From contig CP092869.1 in NCBI GenBank assembly GCA_030710605.1, positions 7,909,854 through 7,973,853 on the forward strand: a stretch of 64,000 nucleotides of DNA, read 5' to 3'. Within the stretch, counting starts at the first letter, position 1; the number at the start of each line of letters is the position of its first letter. Below, piece by piece: positions 42,590-54,579 of the stretch. The notes under the pieces were generated by a model, which worked only from the letters and a program-made list of their open reading frames with translations, was not told where the DNA came from and ran no database searches. This DNA is from Cordylochernes scorpioides. Its lineage: Eukaryota > Arthropoda > Arachnida > Pseudoscorpiones > Chernetidae. The position numbers were made by a program, and so were the translations under genes.

Positions 42590-45440
42590 TTCTACAAGGT
42601 ACAACTAAAGTTTTGTCCATGGGTGTATATTGGTTATCTCGTGTGTCTTCAATAAAGGTCTCACTGTAATATCTCCCAGAATTATTGTCTGAATCCCGTT
42701 ATGCATGCTAAAAGGTACAACTTCCTTAAGGTTTGTCCATGAGTGTACTTTCAGAGTTATTGTCTGAATCCCGATATACATGCTAAAAGGTACAACTTCC
42801 TTCATTTTTGTCCATGAGGGTATTTTCAGAATTATTGTCTGAATCCCGATATACATGCTAAAAGGTATAACTTCCTTAAGTTTTGTCCATGAGGGTATCT
42901 TTCAGAGTTATTGTCTGAATCCCGATATACATGATAAAAGATACAACTTCCTTCATTTTTGTTCATGAGGGTATTTTTCAGAGTTATTGTCTGAATCCCG
43001 ATATACATGGTAAAAGGTACAACTTCCTTCATTTTTGTCCATGAGGGTATCTTTCAGAGTTATTGTCTGAATTCCGATATACATGCTAAAAGATACAACT
43101 TCCTTCATTTTTGTCCATGAAGGTATTTTTCAGAGTTATTGTCTGAATCCCGATATACATGGTAAAAGGTACAAATTCCTTCATTTTTGTCCATGAGGGT
43201 ATCTTTCAGAGTTATTGTCTGAATCCCAATATACATGGTAAAAGGTACAACTTCCTTCATTTTTGTCCATTAAGGTATCTTTCAGAGTTATTGTATGAAT
43301 CCCGAATATACATGGTAAAAGGTACAACTTCCTTCATTTTTGTCCATGAGGGTATCTTTCAGAGTTATTGTCTGAATCCCGATATACATGGTAAAAGGTA
43401 CAACTTCCTTCATTTTTGTCCATGAGGGTATCTTTCAGAGTTATTGTCTGAATCCCGATATACATGCTAAAGGATACAACTTCCATCATTTTTGTCCATG
43501 AGGGTATCTTTCAGAGTTATTGTCTGAATCCCGATATACATGCTAAAGGATACAACTTCCATCATTTTTGTCCATGAGGGTATCTTTTATAGTTATTGTA
43601 TGAATCCCGATATACATGCTAAAAGGTACAACTTCCTTACATTTTTGTCCATGAGGGTATCTTTCAGAGTTATTGTTTGAATCCCGATATACATGGTAAA
43701 AGGTACAACTTCCTTTATTTTTGCCCATGAGGGTATCTTTCAGAGTTATTGTCTGAATCCCGATATACATGGTAAAAGGTACAACTTCCTTTATTTTTGC
43801 CCATGAGGGTATCTTTCAGAGTTATTGTCTGAATCCCGATATACATGGTAAAAGGTACAATTTCCTTCATTTTTGTCCATGAGTGTATCTTTCAGAATTA
43901 TTGTCTGAATCCCGATATACATGGTAAAAGGTACAACTTCCTTAAGTTTTGTCCATGAGGGTATCTTTTATAGTTATTGTATGAATCCCGATATACATGC
44001 TAAAAGGTACAACTTCCTTACATTTTTGTCCATGAGGGTATCTTTCAGAGTTATTGTCTGAATCCCGATATACATGGTAAAAGGTACAACTTCCTTTATT
44101 TTTACCCATGAGGGTATCTTTCAGAGTTATTGTCTGAATCCCGATATACATGGTAAAAGGTACAACTTCCTTCATTTTTGTCCATGAGGGTATCTTTCAG
44201 AGTTATTGTCTGAATCCCGATATACATGGTAAAAGGTACAACTTCCTTTATTTTTGCCCATGAGGGTATCTTTCAGAGTTATTGTCTGAATCCCGATATA
44301 CATGGTAAAAGGTACAACTTCCTTCATTTTTGTCCATGAGGGTATCTTTCAGAGTTATTGTCTGAATCCCGATATACATGGTAAAAGGTACAACTTCCTT
44401 CATTTTTGTCCATGAGGGTATCTTTCAGAGTTATTGTCTGAATCCCGATATACATGGTAAAAGGTACAACTTCCTTCATTTTTGTCCATGAGGGTATCTT
44501 TCAGAGTTATTGTCTGAATCCCGATATACATGGTAAAAGGTACAACTTCCTTCATTTTTGTCCATGAGGGTATCTTTCAGAGTTATTGTCTGAATCCCGA
44601 TATACATGGTAAAAGGTACAACTTCCTTCATTTTTGTCCATGAGGGTATCTTTCAGAGTTATTGTCTGAATCCCGATATACATGGTAAAAGGTACAACTT
44701 CCTTCATTTTTGTCTATGAGAGGATATTTCAGAGTTATTGTCTGAATCCCGATATACATGGTAAAAGGTACAATTTCCTTCATTTTTGTCCATGAGAGGA
44801 TATTTCAGAGTTATTGTCTGAATCCCGATATACATGGTAAAAGGTACAACTTCCTTCATTTTTGTCCATGAGAGGATATTTCTGAGTTATTGTCTGAATC
44901 CCGATATACATGGTAAAAGGTACAACTTCCTTCATTTTTGTCCATGAGTGTATCTTTCAGAGTTATTGTCTGAATCCCGATATACATGGTAAAAGGTACA
45001 ACTTCCTTCATTTTTGTCAATGAGTGTATCTTTCAGAGTTATTGTCTGAATCCCGATATACATGGTAAAAGGTACAACTTCCTTCATTTTTGTCCATGAG
45101 TGTATCTTTCAGAGTTATTGTCTGAATCCCGATATACATGGTAAAAGGTACAACTTCCTTCATTTTTGTCAATGAGTGTATCTTTCAGAGTTATTGTCTG
45201 AATCCCGATATACATGGTAAAAGGTACAACTTCCTTCATTTTTGTCCATGAGTGTATCTTTCAGAGTTATTGTCTGAATCCCGATATACATGGTAAAAGG
45301 TACAACTTCCTTCATTTTTGTCAATGAGTGTATCTTTCAGAGTTATTGTCTGAATCCCGATATACATGGTAAAAGGTACAACTTCCTTAAGTTTTGTCCA
45401 TGAGTGTATCTTCCAGAGTTATTGTCTGTATCCCGATATA
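42590..45440 (+). repeat. 76-bp satellite made of a MITE end (about 37 units)
   Basis: Units run TATCTTTCAGAGTTATTGTC ... GTCCATGAGGG (or GAGTG). The first units include the longer 118-bp form with GGTTATCTCGTGTGTCTTC. Blocks of variants (GAGGG, GAGAGGATATT, TCAATGAGTG) occur in runs and alternate near the right end, showing block-wise amplification. Confidence 0.92.
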
Positions 45441-45443
45441 CAG

Positions 45444-45850
45444 GGTGATCCAAAAGTCCCGCACTATTTAAAAAATTAATAACTCCGCGAATATTTGCGC
45501 TAGAGCAATGCGGTAAACACCATTGTGTTCAGGATGCAATGGGATATTTTATGGCAAATAATGAAAATTTCGAAATTGATTTTAGTTACAATTTTATTCG
45601 CCAGATGGCGCACTACCAGAATCAGAAATTCAGCGGCCAAATTGTTCGATAAATTGAAAAATATAACTGATCGATACGTATTTTTCCTTTTTGAATACCA
45701 GGAAAGAATCCTAATAACATCAAATAACAAATTAATAAAACACCACTTCGCCAAAAGTATGAAGAATTGGTTAACAATTTTTAAATACAATCAGAGATAT
45801 GTAAAATAGGTAAATGCAAATTAAAACATGTAGCAAAAAAAAAAATTGAT
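45444..45850 (+). mobile_element. Mariner-like repeat, copy 2
   Basis: TACAGGGTGATCCAAAAGTC follows the satellite immediately, then ATTTGCGCTAGAGCAATG and TTTTATTCGCCAGATGGCGC. It is homologous to 25296-25700. An open frame of 94 codons exists here but not in copy 1. Confidence 0.6.
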
Positions 45851-45992
45851 ATTTTAGATACGGTTTGTGTTTCCGAAGATAATAAATTTCTAATATTTTT
45901 TAAATTCAACTCTCTCTCAGTATCGATTATATTTATTTTAATACATTTGAAAAATATGTATCTATCTCTGATAATTTATTTAACTCTGGAAA

Positions 45993-46790
45993 GCCGTTGT
46001 TGTTGTCGTGTCCAATAAAGAGCCTCAGATGTATCCATGCATCTCCATCACAGCAGCAGCAATGTCCACTATCTTGGGTGTGTAAAGCTGCTGCTCTGGG
46101 TCTATGTCATATTCCTGCAAGGCTGCGGCCATTGCTGGCTATGAGAATATGTGGGTAGGTGTAAGTTCCACACCAGGACAATTGTTGCATGCCCTATAGG
46201 TTATTGTGCCATCTGGATGTATTGTCATTCCTTTATAGTGTTTTGTTCCAAGTCTTGTTATAGTTTTTGTCATTTTTCTCTCAGAGTTTATTTCGCATTT
46301 TGATCTTTTCTTATTTATTGTTTAATTATCTTGTATTTTGACAAAGAATCAGCGTCAAATAATGACATTTGTTCTTTCCTTTGGCTCAATTTTCTGGCTT
46401 CCTTTGCCAATTCAGATGCCATTTCATTACCCCCGATCCCAGCATGGGCAGGGATCCATTGTAGAATGCAGTTATTCTCCAATGGTTCCAGTTGGGTAAG
46501 TAACGAGTGTTTTTTCCGTGTGATTTTAGTATTGCCCTTCTGAATTGCTTCTAGAGCGGATATGGAGCCGCTGTATATTAAATTTCCTTCTGCTTGATGC
46601 AGGGATGGTTGGTTTAAAGCATACATCAAGGGCTTTCCAGATAGCCGTCAGTTCACAAGTGAAGTTTGACGAAATCTGTCCGGCTCCTTCTTTGATTTTG
46701 TTGTGCGTTCCATCTTACAGTATTATGTTAATTCCGGCCCCTCCCATAACTCAGGGTAAGGTCTGAAGATCCATCTGTATATGCTGTTAA
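45993..46790 (-). pseudogene. LINE 3' part: RNase H, zinc knuckle, CAA-tailed 3' end
   Basis: Minus strand, about 46790 to 46025: AYTDGSSD and CELTAIWKALD (RNase H start, several frameshifts), SALEAI, ILQWIPAHAGIGGNEMASEL (RNase H end), then ACNNCPGVELTPTHIFS with a stop where the last knuckle cysteine should be, and QQLYTPKIVDIAAAVMEM before TGA 46027-46025. RNase H helps remove template RNA during target-primed reverse transcription. The middle aspartate motif reads SGS and the final NExAD reads NEMAS, so catalytic acids are lost. A CAACAACAACG tail ends the element. Confidence 0.8.
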
Positions 46791-46844
46791 AGGGGGTGGC
46801 CTAGCATTTTTAATCAAGAATTTGTACTATGAGAACATAGCCGT

Positions 46845-47082
46845 TCAAACACATTAGACCTCGAAGCCCAAGATATCAAAGTCTACCTCAATCAAAACAA
46901 AGCCATCAACATATACAATATGTATCACCCTCCAAACAATAAATTTATTGACGATGGAACAATGGCTCAATTTCTTACAGACAACTCTTATTGTAGGTAA
47001 CCTTAATGCCAAACATCAACTATGGGGATGTTCCACGCCAAACCCAAGAGGCAAAATACTTTCAAACATATTTGACGACAAT
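46845..47082 (+). pseudogene. LINE endonuclease fragment, cut by the gap
   Basis: One frame reads INIYNMYHPPNN, then a frameshift near 46960 leads to LIVGNLNAKHQLWGCSTPNP and RGKILSNIFDDN. These are the YxPPN and GDxNAKHxxWG motifs of the LINE endonuclease/exonuclease/phosphatase domain, with Asn in place of the usual Asp in GDxN. It lies back to back with the RNase H fragment, so the two are in opposite orientation. Confidence 0.75.
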
Positions 47083-47182
47083 NNNNNNNNNNNNNNNNNN
47101 NNNNNNNNNNNNNNNNNNNNNNNNNNNNNNNNNNNNNNNNNNNNNNNNNNNNNNNNNNNNNNNNNNNNNNNNNNNNNNNNNN
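47083..47182. other. Assembly gap, 100 N
   Basis: Exactly 100 N, a conventional filler for a gap of unknown size. Arm B begins on its right edge, and any open frame running through it is meaningless. Confidence 0.99.
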
Positions 47183-47504
47183 TATTAATTTATTTAAAAT
47201 TACCAAAAGAATTCTATTGAAAGAATATTAATATTGAGTATAATTAACGTCAAAATTAATTATCATGTCAGAGAATTGGAGATGTATATTTATAAATAAA
47301 TTTTAAAATTTTAAACGGTGAGTAGAAATGTATTGCATATAAATATATCTTTAATTACGTATATACAATATAGAATCAATTTTTAAAATTAATTTCATGC
47401 AAAAAAAATGTATGAATTCTATGAAATATTTATTTTTATTATTCAATATTTAGAGCATAGCAAATATAGGTTTTTAACTTTCAATTAAACAATTTTAATT
47501 TATA

Positions 47505-47865
47505 TTTAGACATTTTTGATTTTAATTTAGACATTTTTCATTTTAATTTAGACATTTTTCATTTCAATTTAGACATTTTTCATTTCAAATCAGACATTTT
47601 TCATTTTAATTTAGACATTTTTCATTTTAATTTAGACACTTTCATTTTTTATTTAGACATTTTTCATTTTATATTAGACATTTTTCATTTTAATTTAGAC
47701 ATTTTTCATTTTAATTTAGACACATTCAATTTTAATTTAGACATTTTTCATTTTAAATTAGACATTTTCAATTTTGATTTAGACATTTTTCATTTTAAAT
47801 TAGACATTTTTCATTATAATTTAGACATTTTTCATTTTAATTTAGACACATCGACTTTTCTATAA
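47505..47865 (+). repeat. 21-bp array, arm B
   Basis: About 16 units of ATTTAGACATTTTTCATTTT-type sequence, closed by GACACATCGACTTTTCTATA. Counterpart of 21890-22150. Confidence 0.85.
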
Positions 47866-48011
47866 TATTATAATAATAATATAAATTCTAAAATATCTTT
47901 ATTAAAATAAAAAAGGTGCTTATTGAAATAAAAAATGTACGTTTTGATATAAAAAATACCTTTACGAAAGAAACAGCCCTAAAGTAAACTGATTTCATTT
48001 GAAACAAATGT

Positions 48012-48170
48012 GTAAATCCAAGGTAATAAGACCAAATCCAAATAAATAAATAGTGTGTGACGTTTCGGTAACAGTGTTTTGTCTGAAGATGGTAACAACA
48101 CTGTTACCGAAACGACACACATTATTTATTTATTTGGATTTGGTCTTATTACCTTGTGTTTATAATCTAT
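48012..48170. repeat. Long hairpin, arm B copy
   Basis: GGTAATAAGACCAAATCC and GTGTGACGTTTCGGTAACAG face CTGTTACCGAAACGACACAC and GGTCTTATTACCTTGTGT. Counterpart of 21192-21365. Confidence 0.8.
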
Positions 48171-48442
48171 AATCCAAATTGTGCCTTATCAAATGTGTAA
48201 ATTAAAAATTTGAAAAAAAAAAATACTGTTAATGTTTCAAATAAAATCGTTGAAAATATCGCTTAAAATAATATTGTTATTAAAGTGGAAAATATCTCAA
48301 AATTGCAAATATGTATATATAATCAGAAAGGAAGTCATTTTTTCCAAATATAAAAAATAATATAGCTAAAATAGTAATATATTTAACCGGATATTAGGAT
48401 ATTTCCCAAAATGAAATTAATGAATATATTTGACAAGCTAAG

Positions 48443-48541
48443 GGCAAGTGTTTGGACTGCAAAACAGGGTCAGACGATGAAAGGGAAAGTGTTTTCTTGA
48501 CAGACGATCAATGGATGTTCGTCTGCGAAGAATTACAATAG
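48443..48541 (+). CDS. Candidate terminal exon, arm B copy (unknown product)
   Basis: It has the same 33-codon frame as 20839-20937, from GGC to TAG 48539-48541, with three cysteines, an acidic middle and the end QWMFVCEELQ. I see no difference between the two copies, although the flanks differ. The upstream sequence toward the gap is AT-rich, and no partner exon was found between 47183 and 48440. Confidence 0.35.
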   Translation, partial: GKCLDCKTGSDDERESVFLTDDQWMFVCEELQ

Positions 48542-48934
48542 GTTTTTTGGTATTTATTTAAGGATTATATATCAATTCTCTCTTTCTCAATAAGAGATCT
48601 ATCTATTATTGTGCCCAATGTATGTTTTTTATATCAATATATCCTTTATAGGATGTGAAGAAGAAATATACATATAATATATAGCCTAAAATCTTTATTT
48701 TGAAAACGAAAATGTAAAATGTTTAACTGAAAATTATAATCTGAATGATTTATTTTAGAAATTATATATACCTATATACCAAATAATATCACATATATAA
48801 AATATGCATAAGATGTTAAATATTTTCTATTATAATTGAAAAGTGATTTTGTTTTAATATTTTACTAGTAAAAAGAAAAATATATATTTAAAAAATATAG
48901 ATGTATTTTGAATATAGATATTTTTTTCTTAATA

Positions 48935-49275
48935 CAGTGGACCCTCGGTTTGCGAGCATAATCCGTTCCAGAGCCATGCTCGTACTCCAAAACGCTCGTA
49001 GTGCGAAACTAATTTCTTATTTTTAATAATTGAAACTCGGGCAATTCTTCTTGCTACGAATAATTGCACAGTTTCCCACATTTTACATATTTCCCGAATC
49101 TGATCTGAAGGGAGGGATCCCAGTGAATTTTCATCCATCACGATTACGGGCAACCATCACGAGTTGCTCGTAATGCGAAATTTCACTCGTAATCCGAGGT
49201 AAAATTTTTCAAAAAATTTTGCTCGTACTGCGAAAAGCTCGTACTCCAAGGTGCTCGTAAACCGAGGGTCCACTG
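48935..49275. mobile_element. 341-bp pogo/Tigger-like MITE, arm B only
   Basis: CAGTGGACCCTCGGTTTGCG faces CGTAAACCGAGGGTCCACTG. TA lies on both sides, and arm A has a single TA at the matching site (about 20450). The interior repeats the words GCTCGTA and CGTAATCCGAGG. No transposase. Confidence 0.9.
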
Positions 49276-49279
49276 TATT

Positions 49280-50460
49280 CTATAATATATTATATTTTAA
49301 GATTATTCAATAAAATCATTGTATACAACGGGATAATAAAAATAAATATATAAATGAAAAATACTTTAAAGTAAATATATTTTTAAAAGAATTACAATTT
49401 TAAATACATATATGTTATATATATTTAAGAATACAACAGAAATCTCATTCTTTTTATTAATATAACATATATATTTTTATTTTCTCGAATAATAGTCACT
49501 AACTTAAATGATCATAAATAATTAACATGCAAGATTCTATTTATATCATTAAAATTTATTATTGCAAAATCGCATAGAAAATATTTTATTAAGAAGCGTC
49601 TGCTTTTATATCGATAAGTTTTTAATTTGAAAATTTGAGAATAAAGTTATTCCATCTTTGAAATGTCCCTTGTTATTTAAAAAAATCGATATATCTAGAA
49701 ATTTAGTTTTAATGCCTATTTTAAATAGAATTTGCCAAATTCAATTATGGAGAGCTTAAGTTGAAAGAAAATAAATTTCAACTTGGTTAAATAAAAATCG
49801 AGTATTTATCAATAGCTCTTTTATTTCGAGATCTATAAAAAAATAACTTTTAAAATATATTTTTACATTTAATAATTGCTAAAGATTACATTTAATAAAG
49901 CTATTTTAGTGTATTAATATTTTACTGTAATGTTTCTTTTTGCAAATTACTATATTTGATAAAATTCTTATACATTGAAAAATAAAATTAAACGAAAATC
50001 GAATTGTGTTAAAATATATGTGAATTTATTTCTAATTTAAAAAGTCTATATACTCGTTCGCTTTTTAACTTTTTCCTTAATTTTTATTAGCTTAATGGAT
50101 ATCCGATATTATGTGCTATTACCTTTAAAATGATCTTTTGGTATCTTTGGAATTTCACATTTTCTTTCTTTAGATATCTAACTAAATGTAAATTCAGAGA
50201 ATGTATATATAATATTACATATTATAAGGCAAAAATTAGGCTTTTTTGGATATAAAGACTTAGAATATTAAAAATATAGGTATCTCAATTTTTATTATTA
50301 CATAATAGTATAATTATTAGTGTTTGAAAAAAAATAATTATCTGAATAATTAATTATTTTCGAAAAATTCGTTTGATATCAATTCCAAATTATTATAATA
50401 TTTTATATACCTCTTACAACACAGACCTCAATCATGCAATTATTCAAACACTATATTTAT
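49280..50460. other. AT-rich stretch, arm B counterpart of about 19280-20450
   Basis: No gene or structured element. Closely matches arm A. Confidence 0.55.
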
Positions 50461-50464
50461 TTTT

Positions 50465-50650
50465 AAGGTGTAAAAAAAGTACAAATGTGAAATTGTACTT
50501 GGATAAGGTGAATAAATTTATAAAAAATACATATCTTTATCGTGTAACTGAAAGTTGCTGATGGTTTGTACTATCGGAATAAATATCAACTATTCGTTAA
50601 TTTTTAATTATTACAGAATTGGCCAAATACCCATTCTAGATTATTTGCCA
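50465..50650 (-). repeat. Family E element, arm B copy
   Basis: Complement of 19080-19270, with GTAACTGAAAGTTGCTGATG and GAATTGGCCAAATACCCATT. Confidence 0.7.
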
Positions 50651-50950
50651 AAATGATGATAAATATATTCAAACTGTGCCTTAAATTAAGCTATATATTT
50701 GATATAAATATAACAAAACAATCACCTCTTCCTTTCAAAATGCATAAAAACAATGCTCATAGTCGCAATACAGAACGTAAAGGTGATCCTGAAAAATATG
50801 CCTCAACGCCAGATTTGGCAAATTCATAGAAACCCCAACAACCAGTATACCATGATTCCGATCTATAGGCCACATCAGAACTGGGACGGCTTCAATAACA
50901 ACAATCTACGAGAGGATTCATGAAATCGGTAAAATTTGCTTAATATTGCA

Positions 50951-51234
50951 ACTACACCTATCCCCCGATTTACACAGGTAGATACGTTCCTGAGAAAAAC
51001 GTGTATAAATCGAAAATTATTATTTTTTTAATTAGAAATACAGACACAGTGTGCGTGTGCAGCAAGTCAGCACATAAGCTCGGGATTCCTCGTGAGATGT
51101 GTACACAGCGCATGTGTTCAATCACAGTAGCATTTAGTATAGTGCGATAAAAACAAAAAAAAAACTTATTTTGAAAACCGTGTAAAAGCGAAAACGTGTA
51201 AAACAAGTACCGTGTAAATCCGGGGATAGGTGTA
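50951..51234. mobile_element. Intact MITE with ACACCTAT-type ends, arm B
   Basis: ACACCTATCCCCCGATTTAC faces GTAAATCCGGGGATAGGTGT, flanked by T/A. The arm A copy is split by a 710-bp insertion. Confidence 0.8.
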
Positions 51235-51679
51235 TATTGATATACAAAACTTAAGAAAGTCGCGGGTCGTCTTATTTTAGGGAGACAGGTGCAATTCTTT
51301 TCACACCTGGTTATCTCGTGTTTATTCAATAAAGGTGAAGCAAGAAAATGATTAATTCTTTGAGTTTGAAAGCTTGCAAAAAATAGGAACTTACCATTTA
51401 CCATTGATTTGTTTTTTTCTTATGTATATTTTTACACAAGTTGAATCTGGTTAGAACGATGTATGTAAATTAGATGATTGTTGACTTAAATACGAGGTAA
51501 TCGTTTCTATATATATATCTAAAAATGTTTAAAGTTTAATGAATTAATTTTATAAATCTGAGAGTTGTCTTCAAAAACGATCCAACAAAAGGTCACAATG
51601 TTTTAAATTTCTTTTAGTTATTGTCAGAAATCCGATATACATGTTAAAATGTACAACTTTCTATTTTTTACCATGAGTG

Positions 51680-51988
51680 ACTGCTTTTTACTGTAAGTGC
51701 ACTACATGTGCAGTTCGACTTTTGCATTTACAAATATGCCAGAGCCCCGTTTGATTACTTGAACTCGCTGGTGGGGTTGGGCTTTTTCAAGAATCGGGAG
51801 CCAATGAGGCATTTTTAAACTAGAAAAAAAAGTTCCCAATGCGGGATTCGATTCCGAGGAGTAGCGGTCGAAAACCAACGGTTTAGACTGCTCGTCCACT
51901 GACCCGTGTAAAATAAAGTGTCCTGGAATGGGAATCGAACCCACAATGTTCCGCTTACCGGGCAGATGCCATGTCCACTAGGCTACCC
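51680..51988 (-). mobile_element. Two-headed tRNA SINE with 13-bp target duplication, arm B only
   Basis: TTTACCATGAGTG occurs at 51667-51679 and 51989-52001. On the minus strand the insert starts GGGTAGCCTAGTGGACATGG (tRNA-Thr-like head, 51920-51988). It then has a second head with CGTTGGTTTTCGACCGC and B box GGAATCGAATCCC (51838-51903), then the CCCCACCAGCGAG body. Arm A has a single target site near 16500. Confidence 0.85.
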
Positions 51989-52254
51989 TTTACCATGAGT
52001 GTACTTCGATATAGTAAAATATTCTGTCAGCCAATATAATATATAGTTAAAATTCATTGGTTTTAGTGACAAATTGTGAAGTGCAGTATATTTAAAATTT
52101 TGATGGGAATTTTCTAGTTTGTTTATTTGTTTATTTATATTATTCCACAGTCCAAATAATGTATTAAAAATAAAAAAGGCATATCCTGACCAGGAACACA
52201 TGTACTTTACAGAAGGCAGAGCGCCATCTGGTGGAACAGAAATCAACTAAAAGC

Positions 52255-52560
52255 TTATGTCCATAGTCTTCTCGAAAACCACATTTATGAGATTCCACCC
52301 TTCAGTGCTCCGTATATAAGCAGAATCGTCCAATACAGTATTAGAGCTCTAAGAAGCGGTATGGTGGATTAAATTGGCGAAACCTCTGGGAAGGTTCACC
52401 ACTGATGAACCAAGCCCTCCCAATATGATTTTTTCATCGCAGTAAGGACAGTAGAAGTTTGTATTGTATATAAAAGAAACATTTCTTAAATCCTTTCATT
52501 TTATGTGTATAGATGGCGCGTTATTGTTTTGTGTTAATTATAAAACCAATCGAAAAGTAA
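52255..52560 (-). mobile_element. Family D element, arm B copy
   Basis: Complement of 11610-11867 with AGCTTATGTCCATAGTCTTC, GGAAGGTTCACCACTGATGA and CGCAGTAAGGACAGTAGAAG, ending TAGATGGCGCGTTATTG. Confidence 0.7.
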
Positions 52561-53165
52561 ATTGCAATCACAGATTGAATATTAAAAACAAATTAGGCCT
52601 ATATATTCTAACCACTAACATGTTTTTAAAAGAATATATAAAATAGATTGAATATAGAGAGATATAATGTGTCAAATCACATGTATTATTACAGTATCCA
52701 AACCAGTATGTATATAAATATATGATGAGGCTTTACAGAAATTGGAATGGAGTAAATTGAATTCTGCCAATATGCATTTATGTATTCCAATATTGATTTG
52801 AATATAATATATAATTCATTCAGTTTCTCAATGTAATATTACATTCTATAAATATATTCTAGAATTGTGTATGTATATAACTTTAAATATATTTATATAT
52901 CATATATATTAATTTTGTATATTTGATTTGAATCTATTCAATATAGATTGAAATACAGGTTTCTGGAGTTTATTTTTATTATTGTAATCTCAAGTTTTCG
53001 TGCATCTCTGCCCTTCCACAGGAGAACATAAAAACGAATATTTATATTAAAACGAATTATCTATTATTTATTATCTTGTTTTTGACATAAAATGAATAAT
53101 AATAAATTCCATTAGATACTAAATATATATACATATATATTTATTAAATTATAATATAATATAAA
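52560..53165. other. AT-rich stretch, arm B counterpart of about 10950-11600
   Basis: No genes. Matches arm A throughout. Confidence 0.55.
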
Positions 53166-53169
53166 AAAT

Positions 53170-53290
53170 AGAAACTATTATAGACGCATATGATTCTTTT
53201 TAAAAATAAAATAGTTTACTGTCCTGTTATTTAAATATTGTTTATTTTTTAAAAGAATCATACGTGCCTATAATAGTTTCGAATTTTGAT
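53170..53290. repeat. Hairpin, arm B copy of 10845-10945
   Basis: AAACTATTATAGACGCATAT faces ACGTGCCTATAATAGTTTCG. Confidence 0.7.
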
Positions 53291-53348
53291 ATAAGATGGC
53301 GCGCTAATGTAACATAGTATAATATAGAATGGCTATTATAATATAAAT

Positions 53349-53477
53349 ATGTTTAACAAGTTTTACCGCAAATATTTCTTTTTTACAGAACGAAAAATCG
53401 TTATTTTACATTATTTTAAGGAGAAATAACGACTATCCTTTCCTAAGGAAGCATTTTACGGTAAAACTTGTTAAACA
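53349..53477. repeat. Hairpin MITE, arm B copy of 10646-10775
   Basis: GTTTAACAAGTTTTACCGCA faces ACGGTAAAACTTGTTAAAC. Confidence 0.75.
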
Positions 53478-54194
53478 TCGTTGAATATAAATATATGTTT
53501 GGCTAGAATTAGCATATTGCTTGATGTTATACTATACTATTCAGTTATATTTATTTACATATTGACTGTTTGTTTTATTTTAGGAATTATCATATCGGCT
53601 GTTATCTTTCATTTATAAGATTTTTTTTGAGATTACATTAATAAAAATAAACTTATTTTTAGAAACTAGTTGTATTATTTTAATATTTATTCGAATATTT
53701 TCTAAAAATAGAATAAAAATATTTATAAAATTATCATTAAGATTGTAAATTAAAAGCTAATATAAAAGAGAGATGCATTTACGATTTAATACAACCTAAT
53801 AAAATAAAAATCTTAAATTGAATGAATTTAATTAAATTTGTAAACACAACCCACACAAATATATATATATTAATGATATAAAGTAAAAAATATAAATAAT
53901 TGGAAGGGAAATATGTATATATATATTAAACAAGTTTCAAAGCAGAAGATTAATAAAACACGCCTCGCTGTACAATATTAATGAGATAAGATAAAAAGAA
54001 TTTAGTTATTTATTTAGATATTAAATATTTACTTTATATAGAGAAGCTTAATGAATTTCGTGACTTAGGGAAAAGATACCAGACGAATTCTTGTTGTTAA
54101 CCCTAGATTCTATATTTACTGGTAAATAGGCGTTGAATAACCTAAACATACATTTATAACACATATATAAATACATATTTGCATATTTCCTTGA

Positions 54195-54300
54195 AAAAAA
54201 GACACTTAGGCCAGTTAAAGTTTTATTTTATCAACGTTTCAACAAAATTCTTTGAAAAAAATAAAACTATAACTGGCCGAAGTGTCTATTTTTAAAAATA
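54195..54300. repeat. Hairpin, arm B copy of 9118-9222
   Basis: GACACTTAGGCCAGTTAAAG faces CTATAACTGGCCGAAGTGTC. Confidence 0.65.
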
Positions 54301-54389
54301 AATATGAATGCCGGCCAGGCAACCTCTATCTTCAAGATATATTTACATAGTATTATATATATATATATTATAAACTAATATGCAAATAT

Positions 54390-54579
54390 AACATCAACAA
54401 AGCCTTTATTTAGGGCCTCTCGCCCTATACAGGATTCGCCAGTTCACAAGGGATGGGGAGAACACTGTGTGGCCTTTTTCCGGGATATAATCCTGTGGAA
54501 TATCGCCACCGCTATATACCTATTCTTTGATATTTCATTAATTAGTGCCGGAAATGAAGGACAAAGTTGCTCCGTTTTG
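54390..54579 (-). mobile_element. 5'-truncated LINE with 16-bp target duplication, arm B only
   Basis: ACTAATATGCAAATAT is found at 54374-54389 and 54580-54595, and arm A has one diverged copy near 9035. The minus strand ends CTGGCGAATCCTGTATAGGG, CCCTAAATAAAGGCTTTGTT, the TTG-tail family seen elsewhere. Confidence 0.85.

Noticed and set aside
42590-45440. CRISPR-like array (regular repeats)
   Set aside because: There are no unique spacers; the whole 76-bp unit repeats, and the context is an animal nuclear genome.
46948-47220. Open frame continuing through the N run
   Set aside because: The N block is a gap; only the part before 47083 carries real endonuclease similarity.
50970-51404. 144-codon minus-strand open frame
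   Set aside because: It crosses a MITE and flanking AT-rich DNA, and is broken by the insertion and by substitutions in arm A.
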